Notes: generated from the sequence alone by a model not told the origin. A DNA stretch of 64,000 nt from Erysipelotrichaceae bacterium (GCA_015058845.1 SVBO01000002.1:1-64000); one strand, 5' to 3'; numbered from the stretch's first letter, positions 36,506 to 46,260 are shown. A program made the numbers and translations.

Positions 36506-37516
36506 ATGGCAATTCTTGTTACCGGCGGTGCCGGATATATTGGTTCTCATGCTTGTGTGGAGTTATTAGAGGCTGGGTATGAGGTGGTTGTAGTAGATAA
36601 CTTCTATAATTCTAAGCCAGTTGTATTAGAACGTATTAGAGAGATCACTGGTAAGGATTTTAAGTTCTACGAGGAAGATTGTTGTAATGAAGTGGCAATG
36701 GATCGTATCTTTGATGAGAATAAGATCGATGCTGTTATCCATTTCGCAGGGTACAAGGCTGTTGGTGAGAGTGTGCTTCAACCTATTAAGTATTATGAGA
36801 ATAATATTGGTTCTACTATTGCTCTTATCAAGTCTATGCAAAGACATGAGTGTTTCAAGATCGCTTTCTCTTCTAGTGCTACTGTATATGGTGTGCCTGA
36901 GTATAGTCCTGTTCCTGAGACATTCCCATTATCTGCAGTGAATCCATATGGTACTACGAAATTATATATTGAACATATTCTAGGAGATGTTTACACTTCT
37001 GATCCTAGATGGAGTATTGCTTTACTTAGATACTTTAATCCTATTGGAGCTCATAAGAGTGGTCTGATCGGGGAGAATCCAAATGATATTCCGAATAACT
37101 TGATGCCTTATATTACTAAGGTAGCAGCAAAGGAACTTCCGATCTTACATGTATTTGGTAATGACTACAATACTAAGGATGGTACAGGGGTACGTGATTA
37201 TATCCACGTGGTAGACTTAGCTAAGGGACATATTGCTGCTTTACGTAAGATCTTAGAAACTACTGGTATCGAGGCTTATAACTTAGGTACTGGTAAGGGA
37301 TATAGTGTACTAGAGATCGTAGAGAACTTCAAGAGAGTCAACAATATCGATGTTCCATATCAGATCGACCCTAGAAGACCTGGGGATATCGATGAATACT
37401 TTGCTGATCCTACTAAGGCTAAGGTAGAGTTAGGCTTTGAATGTGAGCTTGGTATTGAAGAGATGTGTCGTGATTCTTGGCACTTTATTGAAGAAGAAAA
37501 GAAAAGAGAATTATAA
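36506..37516 (+). CDS. galE: UDP-glucose 4-epimerase
   Basis: Interconverts UDP-glucose and UDP-galactose in the Leloir pathway. NAD-binding VTGGAGYIGSH at the N terminus, catalytic SSSATVYG and Y-x-x-x-K in PYGTTKLYIE, C-terminal NLGTGKGYSVLE. 336 residues from MAILVTGG; the upstream start at 36479 adds nine residues before the Rossmann strand and is less likely since AGGAGG lies 9 nt before 36506. It is divergent from, and separate to, the galM-galK-mgl unit 5 kb away. Confidence 0.93.
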   Translation: MAILVTGGAGYIGSHACVELLEAGYEVVVVDNFYNSKPVVLERIREITGKDFKFYEEDCCNEVAMDRIFDENKIDAVIHFAGYKAVGESVLQPIKYYENNIGSTIALIKSMQRHECFKIAFSSSATVYGVPEYSPVPETFPLSAVNPYGTTKLYIEHILGDVYTSDPRWSIALLRYFNPIGAHKSGLIGENPNDIPNNLMPYITKVAAKELPILHVFGNDYNTKDGTGVRDYIHVVDLAKGHIAALRKILETTGIEAYNLGTGKGYSVLEIVENFKRVNNIDVPYQIDPRRPGDIDEYFADPTKAKVELGFECELGIEEMCRDSWHFIEEEKKREL

Positions 37517-37522
37517 GAAAAG

Positions 37523-37555
37523 AACTGTGTAAGTGATCTTACACAGTTTTCTTTT
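37523..37555. terminator. Bidirectional terminator after galE
   Basis: Perfect 11-bp stem AACTGTGTAAG/CTTACACAGTT with loop TGAT, followed by TTTTCTTTT. It also overlaps the end of the convergent gene at 37539. Confidence 0.9.
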
Positions 37556-37931
37556 GCCATTCTAATGTATATTTCCCAGTCGCTTTCACAAACGTATAAT
37601 CTAGATAATACTTAGTATCTATTGCTTCTAGATCATATTCTACATGATCTTGATCTAGAGTATATATTACTTGTTTGTGATGATCTAAGATACGGATCAT
37701 GAGCTCTCCTGCCTCGATCTCTGTATACAATGTAAAGTGATAGATAATACCACGTTCTAATCTAAGTAGTCTTCTCATATGAGCACTACACTTCGAGAAA
37801 GTTGCTCTCTTACCATATAGATCTCTTATAAATACCAATGCTACCTTAGAATATGAGATCACCATACCGCGTAAGTACATCCCATATACTCCTAATAGAA
37901 TCAATACTACGATCAATATCGTTTCTATCAT
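37539..37931 (-). CDS. Membrane-anchored protein of unknown function
   Basis: 130 residues with one N-terminal membrane helix (MIETILIVVLILLGVYGMYLRGMVIS) and a soluble remainder of alternating hydrophobic strands. No family recognised. The start at 37931 follows GAGGTG. It closes the run galM-galK-mglBAC-zinc-ribbon protein and could be transcribed with it. Confidence 0.55.
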   Translation of the reverse strand: MIETILIVVLILLGVYGMYLRGMVISYSKVALVFIRDLYGKRATFSKCSAHMRRLLRLERGIIYHFTLYTEIEAGELMIRILDHHKQVIYTLDQDHVEYDLEAIDTKYYLDYTFVKATGKYTLEWQKKTV

Positions 37932-37986
37932 ACGATCACCTCTCATATACATAATACTCGAAAAGAAAAGAGAATGCAACCATCCT

Positions 37987-38310
37987 CTATCTCTTTACAG
38001 TATGTACTTCAAATAAGAAACCCGCTCCTAAGAATTTATTCAATAATGCAAATAATACCAAGGTGATCCCCCCACAGAATCCTACCATACCAATTAGAAT
38101 CGTAGATACAGAGGCTGTTGGTAATAGACTAGGTTGGATCTCATTTACATAAATATAGAATAATAATACCTCAAAGATCCAGAAAGTGAATTTCGTAGCG
38201 ATCTCATACTTAGTATGACATTTACTACATGTCCCTTCTGAGGAACCTCTTTGAAAGAACTTATATTCAAACTCTTGCTGACACTTAGGACACTTCAGAA
38301 TAAACTTCAT
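37987..38310 (-). CDS. Zinc-ribbon membrane protein
   Basis: 107 residues: an N-terminal zinc ribbon with two CxxC pairs (CPKC ... CSKC), then two membrane helices (about 43-58 and 70-95). Function unknown. Its ATG is 1 nt from the mglC stop, so it is probably co-translated with the galactose transporter; whether that has meaning is open. Confidence 0.6.
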   Translation of the reverse strand: MKFILKCPKCQQEFEYKFFQRGSSEGTCSKCHTKYEIATKFTFWIFEVLLFYIYVNEIQPSLLPTASVSTILIGMVGFCGGITLVLFALLNKFLGAGFLFEVHTVKR

Positions 38311-38311
38311 A

Positions 38312-39310
38312 TTATTTCTTAGCTACGTATTTACGAATATCCATAGCAACCGCTACGATGATAACGATACCTTGTGCAATATATGTAAAGTTAGATTCTA
38401 CACCTAAGAATTGTAGACATACCTTCAATACTTCGAATACCAATACACCGATCAAGATACCAGAGATCTTACCAACACCACCGTTAGTAGAAACACCACC
38501 GATAGTACAAGCTGCGATCGCTTCTAGTTCCCAACCATTACCTAAGTTAACTGATGCACCACCAGATTTAGGAGATAATAAGATACCAGCTAATGCATAT
38601 AGAATAGAAGCAGTTGCATAAATACGGATCTTTACAGCATTTGTATTTACACCAGATACTTCAGCAGCATTCTCATTACCACCGATAGCATACATGTACT
38701 TACCATGACGAGTATGGTTATAGATGAACCACATTACTAATGCTACAAATGCAGCAAACCAAATTAGATATGAAATACCAAATAACTTACCAGTAGCTAG
38801 GTTAGAATAGTCATTACGTAGACCGCCAATAGGTTCTGCGCGAGAATAGATCAATGTAATACCATATACTAATGTTTGCATACCTAATGTAGCAATGAAT
38901 GGTGGTACCTTTAGATAAGCAACGATGATACCATTAACGACACCGATCAGTGAAGTTAATGCTACAACACCAAGAATAACACCAAATAATGGATATTCTC
39001 CAGCCCATTCAAAGAACTTACTTGCATAGTCTGGACGTTGTAGTAATGTACCAGCGATACAAGCTGCGAAACCGATCTGACGACCAGCTGATAAGTCTGT
39101 ACCCTTAGTGATCAAACACCCAGATACACCTAATGCTACTAAGAAACGAATAGATACGTTTCTTGCTAAGTTATGAATATTACCAAAGGTAAAGAAATTA
39201 TCCTTTGTGAAACCTACATACAATGCCATTACTACGATCATGATCGCGATCGCATTATTACTTAAAAACTCTTTGACACTCTTTCCAGTGATACCTTTTA
39301 CACGTTCCAT
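38312..39310 (-). CDS. mglC: Galactose/methyl-galactoside ABC transporter permease
   Basis: Membrane channel of the MglBAC galactose importer. 332 residues with about ten hydrophobic helices; GVSGCLITKGTDLSAGRQIG and AIGGNENAAEVSGVNTNAVKIR are typical of RbsC/MglC permeases. It follows mglA in the usual B-A-C order. Confidence 0.9.
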   Translation of the reverse strand: MERVKGITGKSVKEFLSNNAIAIMIVVMALYVGFTKDNFFTFGNIHNLARNVSIRFLVALGVSGCLITKGTDLSAGRQIGFAACIAGTLLQRPDYASKFFEWAGEYPLFGVILGVVALTSLIGVVNGIIVAYLKVPPFIATLGMQTLVYGITLIYSRAEPIGGLRNDYSNLATGKLFGISYLIWFAAFVALVMWFIYNHTRHGKYMYAIGGNENAAEVSGVNTNAVKIRIYATASILYALAGILLSPKSGGASVNLGNGWELEAIAACTIGGVSTNGGVGKISGILIGVLVFEVLKVCLQFLGVESNFTYIAQGIVIIVAVAMDIRKYVAKK

Positions 39311-39320
39311 AATACCCTCC

Positions 39321-40823
39321 CTATTGCATAAACTTAGTCGCTAAGTCCATAACGACTTCTTGCGTAGCAGAGGCTCCATCAACAAAGCCACTTACCTTAC
39401 CTTCACACATAACCATGATACGATCTGACATACCTAATAACTCAGGCATCTCAGAAGAGATCATGATGATAGCCTTACCTTGTTTTGCTAACTCAGCAAT
39501 GATCGTATAGATCTCATACTTAGCCCCTACGTCGATACCACGTGTAGGTTCATCTAAGATCAATACATCTGGGTCATTGGCTAACCAACGAGAGATGATT
39601 ACCTTTTGTTGGTTACCACCAGATAAAGACTGGATCTTAGTCTTAGTACTTGGAGTCTTGATACTTAATTTATTTATGTTCTCATTTACTAAGTTACGGA
39701 TCTTACGATCATTCAGTAAGACACCTGCTTCTACATACTTATTTAAAGAAGCTACAGATACGTTATCTTCGATAGATAATACTCCGAAAATACCAGTCGC
39801 TCTACGATCCTCTGTTAGAAGGGCAATACCATTATCGATCGCATCCTTTGGTTGAGAGATATTTAACTTCTTACCTTTAAAGATGATCTCACCAGTTGCA
39901 TTACGAATACCAAATAGACCTTCCATCAACTCAGTACGTTGAGCTCCTACTAATCCACCGATACCTAAGATCTCTCCACGCTTTAGCTCAAAGCTAACAT
40001 TCTGGAAGGAGTGAGGATTAGGAGAAGTAAAGTTCTTCACTTCTAAGATCACTTCACCTGGCACATTCTCACGATGTGGGAAACGATTTGTTAACTCACG
40101 ACCAACCATTCTTTGAATGATCAAATCAGTTGTTAACTCATCCGCATGCCATGTACCTACATACTTACCATCACGCATGATCGTTACATCATCAGAGATC
40201 TTCAAGATCTCTTCCATCTTATGAGAGATATAAATGATCGCAACACCCTTAGCCTTTAAAGAATCTATAATCGTAAATAAACCCTCTACCTCATTTTCAG
40301 TAAGTGAAGATGTCGGTTCGTCCATAATGATGATCTTAGCATTCATACTAACAGCCTTAGCAATTTCTACAGATTGCATCTGTGATACAGAAAGGTCTCC
40401 TAGTCTAGTAGTTGGCTTAACATTTAAGCGAACTTCCTTCAACAACTCTGCTGTCATCGCATTCATCTTAGCATGATCGACTACAAGTCCACCCCACTTC
40501 ATAGGATAACGTCCACAGAAAATATTCTCTGCCACGCTACGCTCAGGAATTGGTTGTAGTTCTTGGTGTACCATTGCGATACCTTCTTGTAATGCTGCAT
40601 GAGCATTAGGAAAGTTTACCTTCTTACCACAATAGATCACATCACCCTTATCACGCTTATAAATACCAAACAAACACTTCATCAAAGTAGACTTTCCGGC
40701 ACCATTTTCCCCCATTAGAGAATGAACCGTACCTGGACGAACTTTTAATTGAGCATGATCTAATGCTTTTACTCCTGGGAAGCTCTTACAAATATCCCGT
40801 ACATCTAAAATATATTCTTCCAT
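39321..40823 (-). CDS. mglA: Galactose/methyl-galactoside ABC transporter ATP-binding protein
   Basis: Double-domain sugar-import ATPase of 500 residues. Domain 1: GENGAGKST, LSVSQMQSVEIAKA, IIMDEPTSSLTE. Domain 2 is the degenerate partner: GGLVGAQRTELMEGLFG in place of a P-loop, yet LSGGNQQKVIISRWLA and LILDEPTRGIDVGAKYEIY are present, as in RbsA/MglA. ATG at 40823 is used; a TTG 18 nt upstream is the alternative. A strong hairpin lies just upstream. Confidence 0.92.
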   Translation of the reverse strand: MEEYILDVRDICKSFPGVKALDHAQLKVRPGTVHSLMGENGAGKSTLMKCLFGIYKRDKGDVIYCGKKVNFPNAHAALQEGIAMVHQELQPIPERSVAENIFCGRYPMKWGGLVVDHAKMNAMTAELLKEVRLNVKPTTRLGDLSVSQMQSVEIAKAVSMNAKIIIMDEPTSSLTENEVEGLFTIIDSLKAKGVAIIYISHKMEEILKISDDVTIMRDGKYVGTWHADELTTDLIIQRMVGRELTNRFPHRENVPGEVILEVKNFTSPNPHSFQNVSFELKRGEILGIGGLVGAQRTELMEGLFGIRNATGEIIFKGKKLNISQPKDAIDNGIALLTEDRRATGIFGVLSIEDNVSVASLNKYVEAGVLLNDRKIRNLVNENINKLSIKTPSTKTKIQSLSGGNQQKVIISRWLANDPDVLILDEPTRGIDVGAKYEIYTIIAELAKQGKAIIMISSEMPELLGMSDRIMVMCEGKVSGFVDGASATQEVVMDLATKFMQ

Positions 40824-40851
40824 TGTCTCCCTACTTTCCAAAAATCAAGTG

Positions 40852-40884
40852 ATGATCTGGTGTGTAAAACACACACCAGATCAT
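40852..40884 (-). promoter_or_regulatory. Stem-loop between mglB and mglA
   Basis: 14-bp perfect stem ATGATCTGGTGTGT/ACACACCAGATCAT with a 5-nt loop and no U tract. Such hairpins after a binding-protein gene often protect the upstream message and raise its level over the permease genes. Confidence 0.7.
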
Positions 40885-40906
40885 ACTATTTACTTACAGA
40901 TTTAAA

Positions 40907-41896
40907 TTATTTCTTAACAACCTTAACGTAGTCAACCCAGTAGTATTGTTCTAATTCTTCACCGTTTAGAGCAGCGATAGCAGCATCTACAGCAGCATGA
41001 GATTGACCAACATGGTCATTTAGAACTGTACCAGTCATACCACCATTGTTAACTAATTCAACACATTCAGCAAGAGCATCTACACCCACTAGATATACAT
41101 CTTCACCAACTGTACGTTCAGCATCCTTAAGAGCTTGAACAGCACCTAGAGCCATGTCATCATTGTTAGCGAAAATAACTTCGATTTGTTCACCGTATTG
41201 AGATAATGCGTCAGCAGTGATTTGTTGACCCTTAGCTTTATCCCAGTCACCACGTTGTTCAACTAATTTCTCCATAGTGTAACCAGCATCTTCCATAGCC
41301 TTGATAGAGAATTCAGTACGATACTTAGCATCAACGTTATCTGGGTCACCAACTAACATAACGTAAGAAACCTTACCATCGCCATTGATATCACCATGGT
41401 CAGGTAATGCAGCAATGATCTCACCTTGGTAAGTACCTGATTGACGAGCATCAGCACCTACATAAGTAGATTTACCAGGATAAGCTTCTAGATCAGCAGC
41501 TTCTGGTTCACGGTTGATATAAACAACTGGAATGTCTTGTTCTGCAGCAGCAGCTGAAACAACTGATGCAGCTGTTGGTTGTACTAAGTTAGCGATGATA
41601 ACATCATAACCACCAGTAATGAAGTTGTTGATTTGGTTAGTTTGTTCACCTTGGTCACCCTTACCATCCATTACATTTACTTCATACTTAACAGTGTCAG
41701 TTTCTAAGCTCTTGAAGTAATTTGCTAATTCTTCACGATATTGAGTCATGAATGTGTCATCATACTTGTAGATAGCTACACCTACTTTGTAAGTAGTAAC
41801 GTCTGAACCAGCGTTTCCACCGTTGTCCTTGCTACATCCAGTTACACCCATAACTAATGCAGCACATGCTAAAACTGCTAAAAATTTCTTGATCAT
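40907..41896 (-). CDS. mglB: Galactose-binding lipoprotein
   Basis: Solute receptor of the Mgl importer, held on the outer face of the membrane. Signal and lipobox VTGC (Cys21) are followed by a periplasmic-binding-protein type 1 fold: YKVGVAIYKYDDTFMTQYR, DVIIANLVQPTAASVV, VIFANNDDMALGAVQAL. The internal DINGDGKVSYVMLVGDPD has the calcium-loop look of MglB. 329 residues. Galactose as substrate is supported by adjacent galK and galM. Confidence 0.9.
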   Translation of the reverse strand: MIKKFLAVLACAALVMGVTGCSKDNGGNAGSDVTTYKVGVAIYKYDDTFMTQYREELANYFKSLETDTVKYEVNVMDGKGDQGEQTNQINNFITGGYDVIIANLVQPTAASVVSAAAAEQDIPVVYINREPEAADLEAYPGKSTYVGADARQSGTYQGEIIAALPDHGDINGDGKVSYVMLVGDPDNVDAKYRTEFSIKAMEDAGYTMEKLVEQRGDWDKAKGQQITADALSQYGEQIEVIFANNDDMALGAVQALKDAERTVGEDVYLVGVDALAECVELVNNGGMTGTVLNDHVGQSHAAVDAAIAALNGEELEQYYWVDYVKVVKK

Positions 41897-41959
41897 ACTG
41901 TGTTTTCCTCCTCTTCGTATAAATCAATTTTATATAATAACATACCCTAAGATATGATA

Positions 41960-43225
41960 TTACCCAATTACACGGATACATCCTTGTTTACGTACATGAA
42001 GTACATATACACAAGACTCTCCAAAAACATTCTCCATAGCTTGTTTAAATGACTCTACATCCTCATTTCTAACATATGCTTGAATCGTACCAGAGATCCC
42101 TCCACCATGCACACGAGCTACTCCATTTTGGCATAGCACTTCTTCAGAAACTGCCAATGCAATAGCGATCTCTTGCTTAGTTGGTTCACTAGCTGCATAT
42201 ACATTCTGTAGATACTTATAAGAACTATTCCCACTCTCTCTTACCAATCCTAAGAAAGCATCGAAATCCTTTTCTTTAAGTTTCTCTATCATTCTATCTA
42301 CACGTGCATTCTCCTTAACAAAATGATACGCACGCAGGATACATCTATCATTACCTAATGTTCTAAGCTCTTTAATACTTGCAAAGAACTCCTTAGGATC
42401 AATATCATTTAGATATTCTTTTCCAAAATATCTAGCCACCATCTTCATTTCATTAGGCATAGCTGCATATTCTGGTGTTAAATCTGCATGAGATCCCTTT
42501 GTATCTACGATACATAAACTATATCCTGTAGTATTCATATCGAACTCTACCTTCTGAACCACTGGCTCACCTGCAAAGTCGATGAATACGAATCCACCTA
42601 CTGCACATGCAGTCTGATCCATCAGACCACAAGGCTTATCAAAGTATACATTCTCTGCATATTGACCGATCTTAGCGATCTCTACATTGTCTACACTACC
42701 CTCATTTAATCCATAAGAGAAGATAGCCCCGATCAATGACTCAAACGCAGCACTAGAAGAAAGACCACTTCCTCCTAACACATCACTGACCATATATCCC
42801 TTAAACCCAGATATCTTCTTACCTAAGTCTGTAAATCTCTTAGCAATACCACGGATCAAGGATTCACTTGTTCCAAATTGCTCAGGATGGATACTAAGAT
42901 CACTAATATCTACAGGAGCGATCGTATAGCCCTTAGAAATCAACTCTACGATACTATCCTCACTAAAAGATACAACGCAGATCATGTCTAAATCTATCGC
43001 AGCAGCTAATACTTTCCCATGTTGATGGTCTGTATGATTCCCACCGATCTCACTTCTACCAGGAGCAGAATAGATGCCTACTTCTAGATCTCCATATAAA
43101 GAGATGAACTCTTGGATAGCTTCTATATATCTTTTCTTAGAAATAGAACATTCTTGATAGATACTCACTAAGTTACTATCAAACATGCCACTTTCTAAAC
43201 CCTTGATCAATCCACTCGCTAGCAT
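41960..43225 (-). CDS. galK: Galactokinase
   Basis: Phosphorylates galactose at C1. GHMP-kinase features: APGRSEIGGNHTDHQHG (the GRxxxxGEHTDY box, here with Gly in place of Glu), the phosphate loop VLGGSGLSSSAAFE, and C-terminal RVHGGGISGTIQAYV. 421 residues, longer than the E. coli enzyme and like the clostridial type. It lies 3 nt after galM and leads into mglB, forming one galactose unit. Confidence 0.9.
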   Translation of the reverse strand: MLASGLIKGLESGMFDSNLVSIYQECSISKKRYIEAIQEFISLYGDLEVGIYSAPGRSEIGGNHTDHQHGKVLAAAIDLDMICVVSFSEDSIVELISKGYTIAPVDISDLSIHPEQFGTSESLIRGIAKRFTDLGKKISGFKGYMVSDVLGGSGLSSSAAFESLIGAIFSYGLNEGSVDNVEIAKIGQYAENVYFDKPCGLMDQTACAVGGFVFIDFAGEPVVQKVEFDMNTTGYSLCIVDTKGSHADLTPEYAAMPNEMKMVARYFGKEYLNDIDPKEFFASIKELRTLGNDRCILRAYHFVKENARVDRMIEKLKEKDFDAFLGLVRESGNSSYKYLQNVYAASEPTKQEIAIALAVSEEVLCQNGVARVHGGGISGTIQAYVRNEDVESFKQAMENVFGESCVYVLHVRKQGCIRVIG

Positions 43226-43228
43226 TCG

Positions 43229-44254
43229 CTATTCCTCCACTTCAAATGTATATGTTGTATGAGAACTATATGTATCTCCTTTACGTAAGATACATGTAGC
43301 ATCCTCATGGATATTGATATCATTACTATAATTCTGTGTCTCTAGACAGATCGCACATCTTTGCGGATACGCGATATTTTCTTTCCCTATATCACTTCCA
43401 TCTAGATAATTGGCAGAATAAATATTCGCCCCTACTTGGTCTGTAGATACATGTAGTGCTACCTTGCTATCAGGGGAGCGTAATGTGATCTGATCTTGAT
43501 CTGTTGTGAAGATAAAGAAGTGATCGATCCCATTTCCTAGTCTTAACTGTTCATGGTCTTGTTCGATACATTCTCTGATCTTCTTCTCACATCTGAAATC
43601 AAATGGTGTACTTTCTACTTGTAATCTATTTCCACGTGGGCAACTGTCTTCATCGATCATTAATAGCTCATTACTATCTACTCTAAGACTATGGTCTAAT
43701 ATAGTACTTGATGTATGACCCTCTAGATTAAAGTACGAATGATTCGTCATATTGATGATCGTATCTTGATCACTCACTGCAGAATAGTCAATGCTCATTC
43801 TATTATGATCTAAGCGATATGTAACAGTTAGATCTACTGTACCAGGATATCCTTCTTCACCATCCACAGAGGTATACTGTAGAATAATGCTTCCTACTTC
43901 TCCCTCTTGCATCACTTCATATGTAAAGTGCTTACGATCAAATCCATGGATCCCTCCATGTAATGAGTTACCATTGTTATTCTGTGGTAATTGATATTCT
44001 TTCTCATTCAGTGTGAATCTACCTTGGTCGATCCTACCTGCGATCCTACCTACACATGCTCCAAAGTACTTATCATGTGCTAGATACCCTTCCGCATCCT
44101 TCATACCACATACAATATCTCTATGATCTTGTGTACGCAACAATCGTAAGGACACGAGTGTTGCCCCTAGAGTACTTACCTCTATTTGCAAATAAGAGTT
44201 TGACAGTACTACTTTTTCTTCGTTACTTCCAAACTCTTTTACACTATAACTCAT
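43229..44254 (-). CDS. galM: Aldose 1-epimerase (galactose mutarotase)
   Basis: Converts beta- to alpha-galactose for GalK. Motifs NNNGNSLHGG (substrate Asn and catalytic His), TNHSYFNLEG with the second His, and C-terminal ICLETQNYSND with the catalytic Glu are visible in 341 residues. It is the first gene of the galactose operon and follows its promoter. Confidence 0.92.
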   Translation of the reverse strand: MSYSVKEFGSNEEKVVLSNSYLQIEVSTLGATLVSLRLLRTQDHRDIVCGMKDAEGYLAHDKYFGACVGRIAGRIDQGRFTLNEKEYQLPQNNNGNSLHGGIHGFDRKHFTYEVMQEGEVGSIILQYTSVDGEEGYPGTVDLTVTYRLDHNRMSIDYSAVSDQDTIINMTNHSYFNLEGHTSSTILDHSLRVDSNELLMIDEDSCPRGNRLQVESTPFDFRCEKKIRECIEQDHEQLRLGNGIDHFFIFTTDQDQITLRSPDSKVALHVSTDQVGANIYSANYLDGSDIGKENIAYPQRCAICLETQNYSNDINIHEDATCILRKGDTYSSHTTYTFEVEE

Positions 44255-44321
44255 GGTATTCCCCCTAGATCAAATCTTTTAAAAGTAGGTATTTGAAAAG
44301 AATATCAGTTCCTTCAAATCT

Positions 44322-44350
44322 ATTGTATCGGCTTTTCTAACAAATGTAAA
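44322..44350 (-). promoter_or_regulatory. Promoter of galM-galK-mglBAC
   Basis: Minus strand TTTACA, exactly 17 nt, TACAAT: a near-consensus promoter about 68 nt before galM. Confidence 0.75.
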
Positions 44351-44378
44351 GGCTTTCTTTCGTAATAATAGCCAAATC

Positions 44379-44397
44379 TTTGTGAATCTTGCACAAA
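44379..44397. promoter_or_regulatory. Inverted repeat upstream of the galactose promoter
   Basis: TTTGTG, 7 nt, CACAAA, about 30 bp upstream of the -35. It could bind a regulator; its half-sites also resemble Rex or CRP-type sites. No regulator gene is adjacent. Confidence 0.35.
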
Positions 44398-44484
44398 TGT
44401 TAACAATATACATTCATGGTATTATTTCTATATTTCTAGACTAGTAGGGTTTATCTATATTTCTATAATGATATAAGAAGTACT

Positions 44485-44507
44485 TAAAAAGGATGCCTAA
44501 GCATCCC
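44485..44507 (-). terminator. Terminator of the ZIP transporter gene
   Basis: Stem GGATGC/GCATCC with loop of 4 (44491-44506), then TTTTT on the minus strand. Confidence 0.8.
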
Positions 44508-44513
44508 TCATGA

Positions 44514-45302
44514 TTATCCTAATACTACGTCGAATACCATCATAAGTACAAAACCTATTAATATACCATAAGTAGCATAATGTGAATGTGATTGTGTTTG
44601 TGCCTCTGGGATCAATTCCTCTACGGTAACGAACATCATAGCTCCCGCTGAGAATGATAGTAGGAATGGCATCCAGTTACTTAACACATTCGCTATGAAT
44701 AGTGCTAAGAAAGCAAAGATCGGTTCTACTGCTCCTGATAAGCTTCCCCATAAGAAAGACTTTTGATTACTCATTCCTTGACTCTTTAGTGGCAATGAGA
44801 TAGCAGCTCCTTCTGGGAAGTTCTGGATCCCCATACCAAGGGCTAGAGCAAAGGCTGCTGCTAGGGATAGAGGATCTCCATGTTGCATAGCTAATGCAAA
44901 TGTTAGACCCACTGCCATACCCTCTGGTACATTATGCAATGTGACAGCTAACATTAATAGAATCGTTTTATCCCAAGAAGTCTTTACTCCCTCTGGTTCA
45001 TCTGTATTCAAGTGTAAGTGAGGCATAAATAAGTCTAACACTGTTAAGAACAAGGCCCCTGCTAAGAATCCAATAGAAGCGATCGTGATACCACTTTTCC
45101 CCAGTGCATCTGCTTCTTCCATAGCGGGTAATAATAAAGAAAAGATCGATGCCGCGATCATAACGCCTGCTGCAAACCCTAAGAAAATACTTTGCACACT
45201 TTGAGAGATCTTATTCTTGAATAAGAATACTGCACTAGCTCCCAGTGATGTCATTAGGAAAGGAAAGAAGATCCCAAGTATAACTTGCCAAGATAATTCC
45301 AT
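44514..45302 (-). CDS. ZIP-family divalent metal transporter
   Basis: Membrane protein of 262 residues with about eight helices. The two metal-site helices are clear: LHNVPEGMAVGLTFA and IQNFPEGAAISLPL, the ZupT/GufA subgroup motif. It probably imports zinc or other divalent metals; direction and metal are not evident. The ribosome site GGAGGAAA precedes the ATG. No metal regulator is adjacent. Confidence 0.88.
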   Translation of the reverse strand: MELSWQVILGIFFPFLMTSLGASAVFLFKNKISQSVQSIFLGFAAGVMIAASIFSLLLPAMEEADALGKSGITIASIGFLAGALFLTVLDLFMPHLHLNTDEPEGVKTSWDKTILLMLAVTLHNVPEGMAVGLTFALAMQHGDPLSLAAAFALALGMGIQNFPEGAAISLPLKSQGMSNQKSFLWGSLSGAVEPIFAFLALFIANVLSNWMPFLLSFSAGAMMFVTVEELIPEAQTQSHSHYATYGILIGFVLMMVFDVVLG

Positions 45303-45388
45303 GTCTTTTCCTCCTCTCTAATTAATATATGCTATATATTATAACATGTGCATAATAATGTCAAAAGATATGTATACTTAAATATAAA

Positions 45389-45715
45389 TTATAAAAAGAT
45401 ATATGTATGTACTAAGCATAGCATTAAAGCTACTCCGATACTACAGATGATCGTAGATATAGGAGATGTATCTGAGGCTACTTTCTTACGTTGTTCACTT
45501 TGGTATTCATGCTCTTCTTTCGCCCCTGCTATGGCTCCATACCCAGCTTGTCGAATGTTGACTCTTCGGATCGTCATGCCATCTGCTACATAGAATATAG
45601 CTCCTAGTATAGCGAGTGAGATCCATAGGGGAAGTAACATATCGATTCCTTGGAATATACAATAGTCATATACAGCAAATACCCCTAAAGCACTTATTAC
45701 GATCCATTTCCTCAT
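45389..45715 (-). CDS. Small membrane protein
   Basis: 108 residues with three hydrophobic segments (about 4-20, 27-45 and 88-107) separated by a charged, Glu/Gln/Lys-rich loop. AGGAGG is 7 nt before the ATG, so it is a real gene. No family recognised. Confidence 0.6.
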   Translation of the reverse strand: MRKWIVISALGVFAVYDYCIFQGIDMLLPLWISLAILGAIFYVADGMTIRRVNIRQAGYGAIAGAKEEHEYQSEQRKKVASDTSPISTIICSIGVALMLCLVHTYIFL

Positions 45716-45786
45716 ATCTATTCCTCCTTTTCTTAATTATACCATATAGTGAGTATAGATACTTTGAATTCTTTCTTAAGAAGATA

Positions 45787-45822
45787 TGAAAAGAGTATCA
45801 TAGTCCTCTACGATACTCCTTT
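45787..45822 (-). terminator. Terminator after the msmK-linked gene
   Basis: Stem GAGTATCGTAG/CTATGATACTC (one wobble), loop AGGA, then TTTTC on the minus strand. Confidence 0.75.
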
Positions 45823-45830
45823 ATATTCTT

Positions 45831-46244
45831 CTAGATCATATGTCTTCTTACATAGAATAATTCATCTTGTGGTAAGGATTGATCTAATTGTTGCAGTTCT
45901 GCTATTACTTCCTCATCTGCTTCATAATAGAACTTATAGATCAGATCTAGATAGTGTTCTGCATTCTCATTTTCAAAGGCAAACAAGCTTACTAGATCCG
46001 CATACTTATAACTCACGATGATCGGTTCAACATCCTTGCTATCAATGATCCCTGCTACACACATAGCTAAATGAGATAATGTTTCTGTAAAGTAAGTATC
46101 ATTCATGATCTCATATACTTCATCAGGAAATTCAATGTCTTCCTCTTCATTGACTACATCTTTCATTCTCTCAAGAGATAATGCTAGTTTCGCATTACTT
46201 GCTCCTGCTAGCACTAATTCTTTGAAATCTTCTTTGGTGATCAT
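45831..46244 (-). CDS. Acidic helical protein of unknown function
   Basis: 137 residues, acidic, predicted mostly helical, with no signal or membrane segment. The start at 46244 has GAGGA at 7 nt. It lies 16 nt after the MsmK-type ATPase gene and probably shares its transcript. No family recognised. Confidence 0.55.
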   Translation of the reverse strand: MITKEDFKELVLAGASNAKLALSLERMKDVVNEEEDIEFPDEVYEIMNDTYFTETLSHLAMCVAGIIDSKDVEPIIVSYKYADLVSLFAFENENAEHYLDLIYKFYYEADEEVIAELQQLDQSLPQDELFYVRRHMI

Positions 46245-46260
46245 GTATGATTCCTCACTT

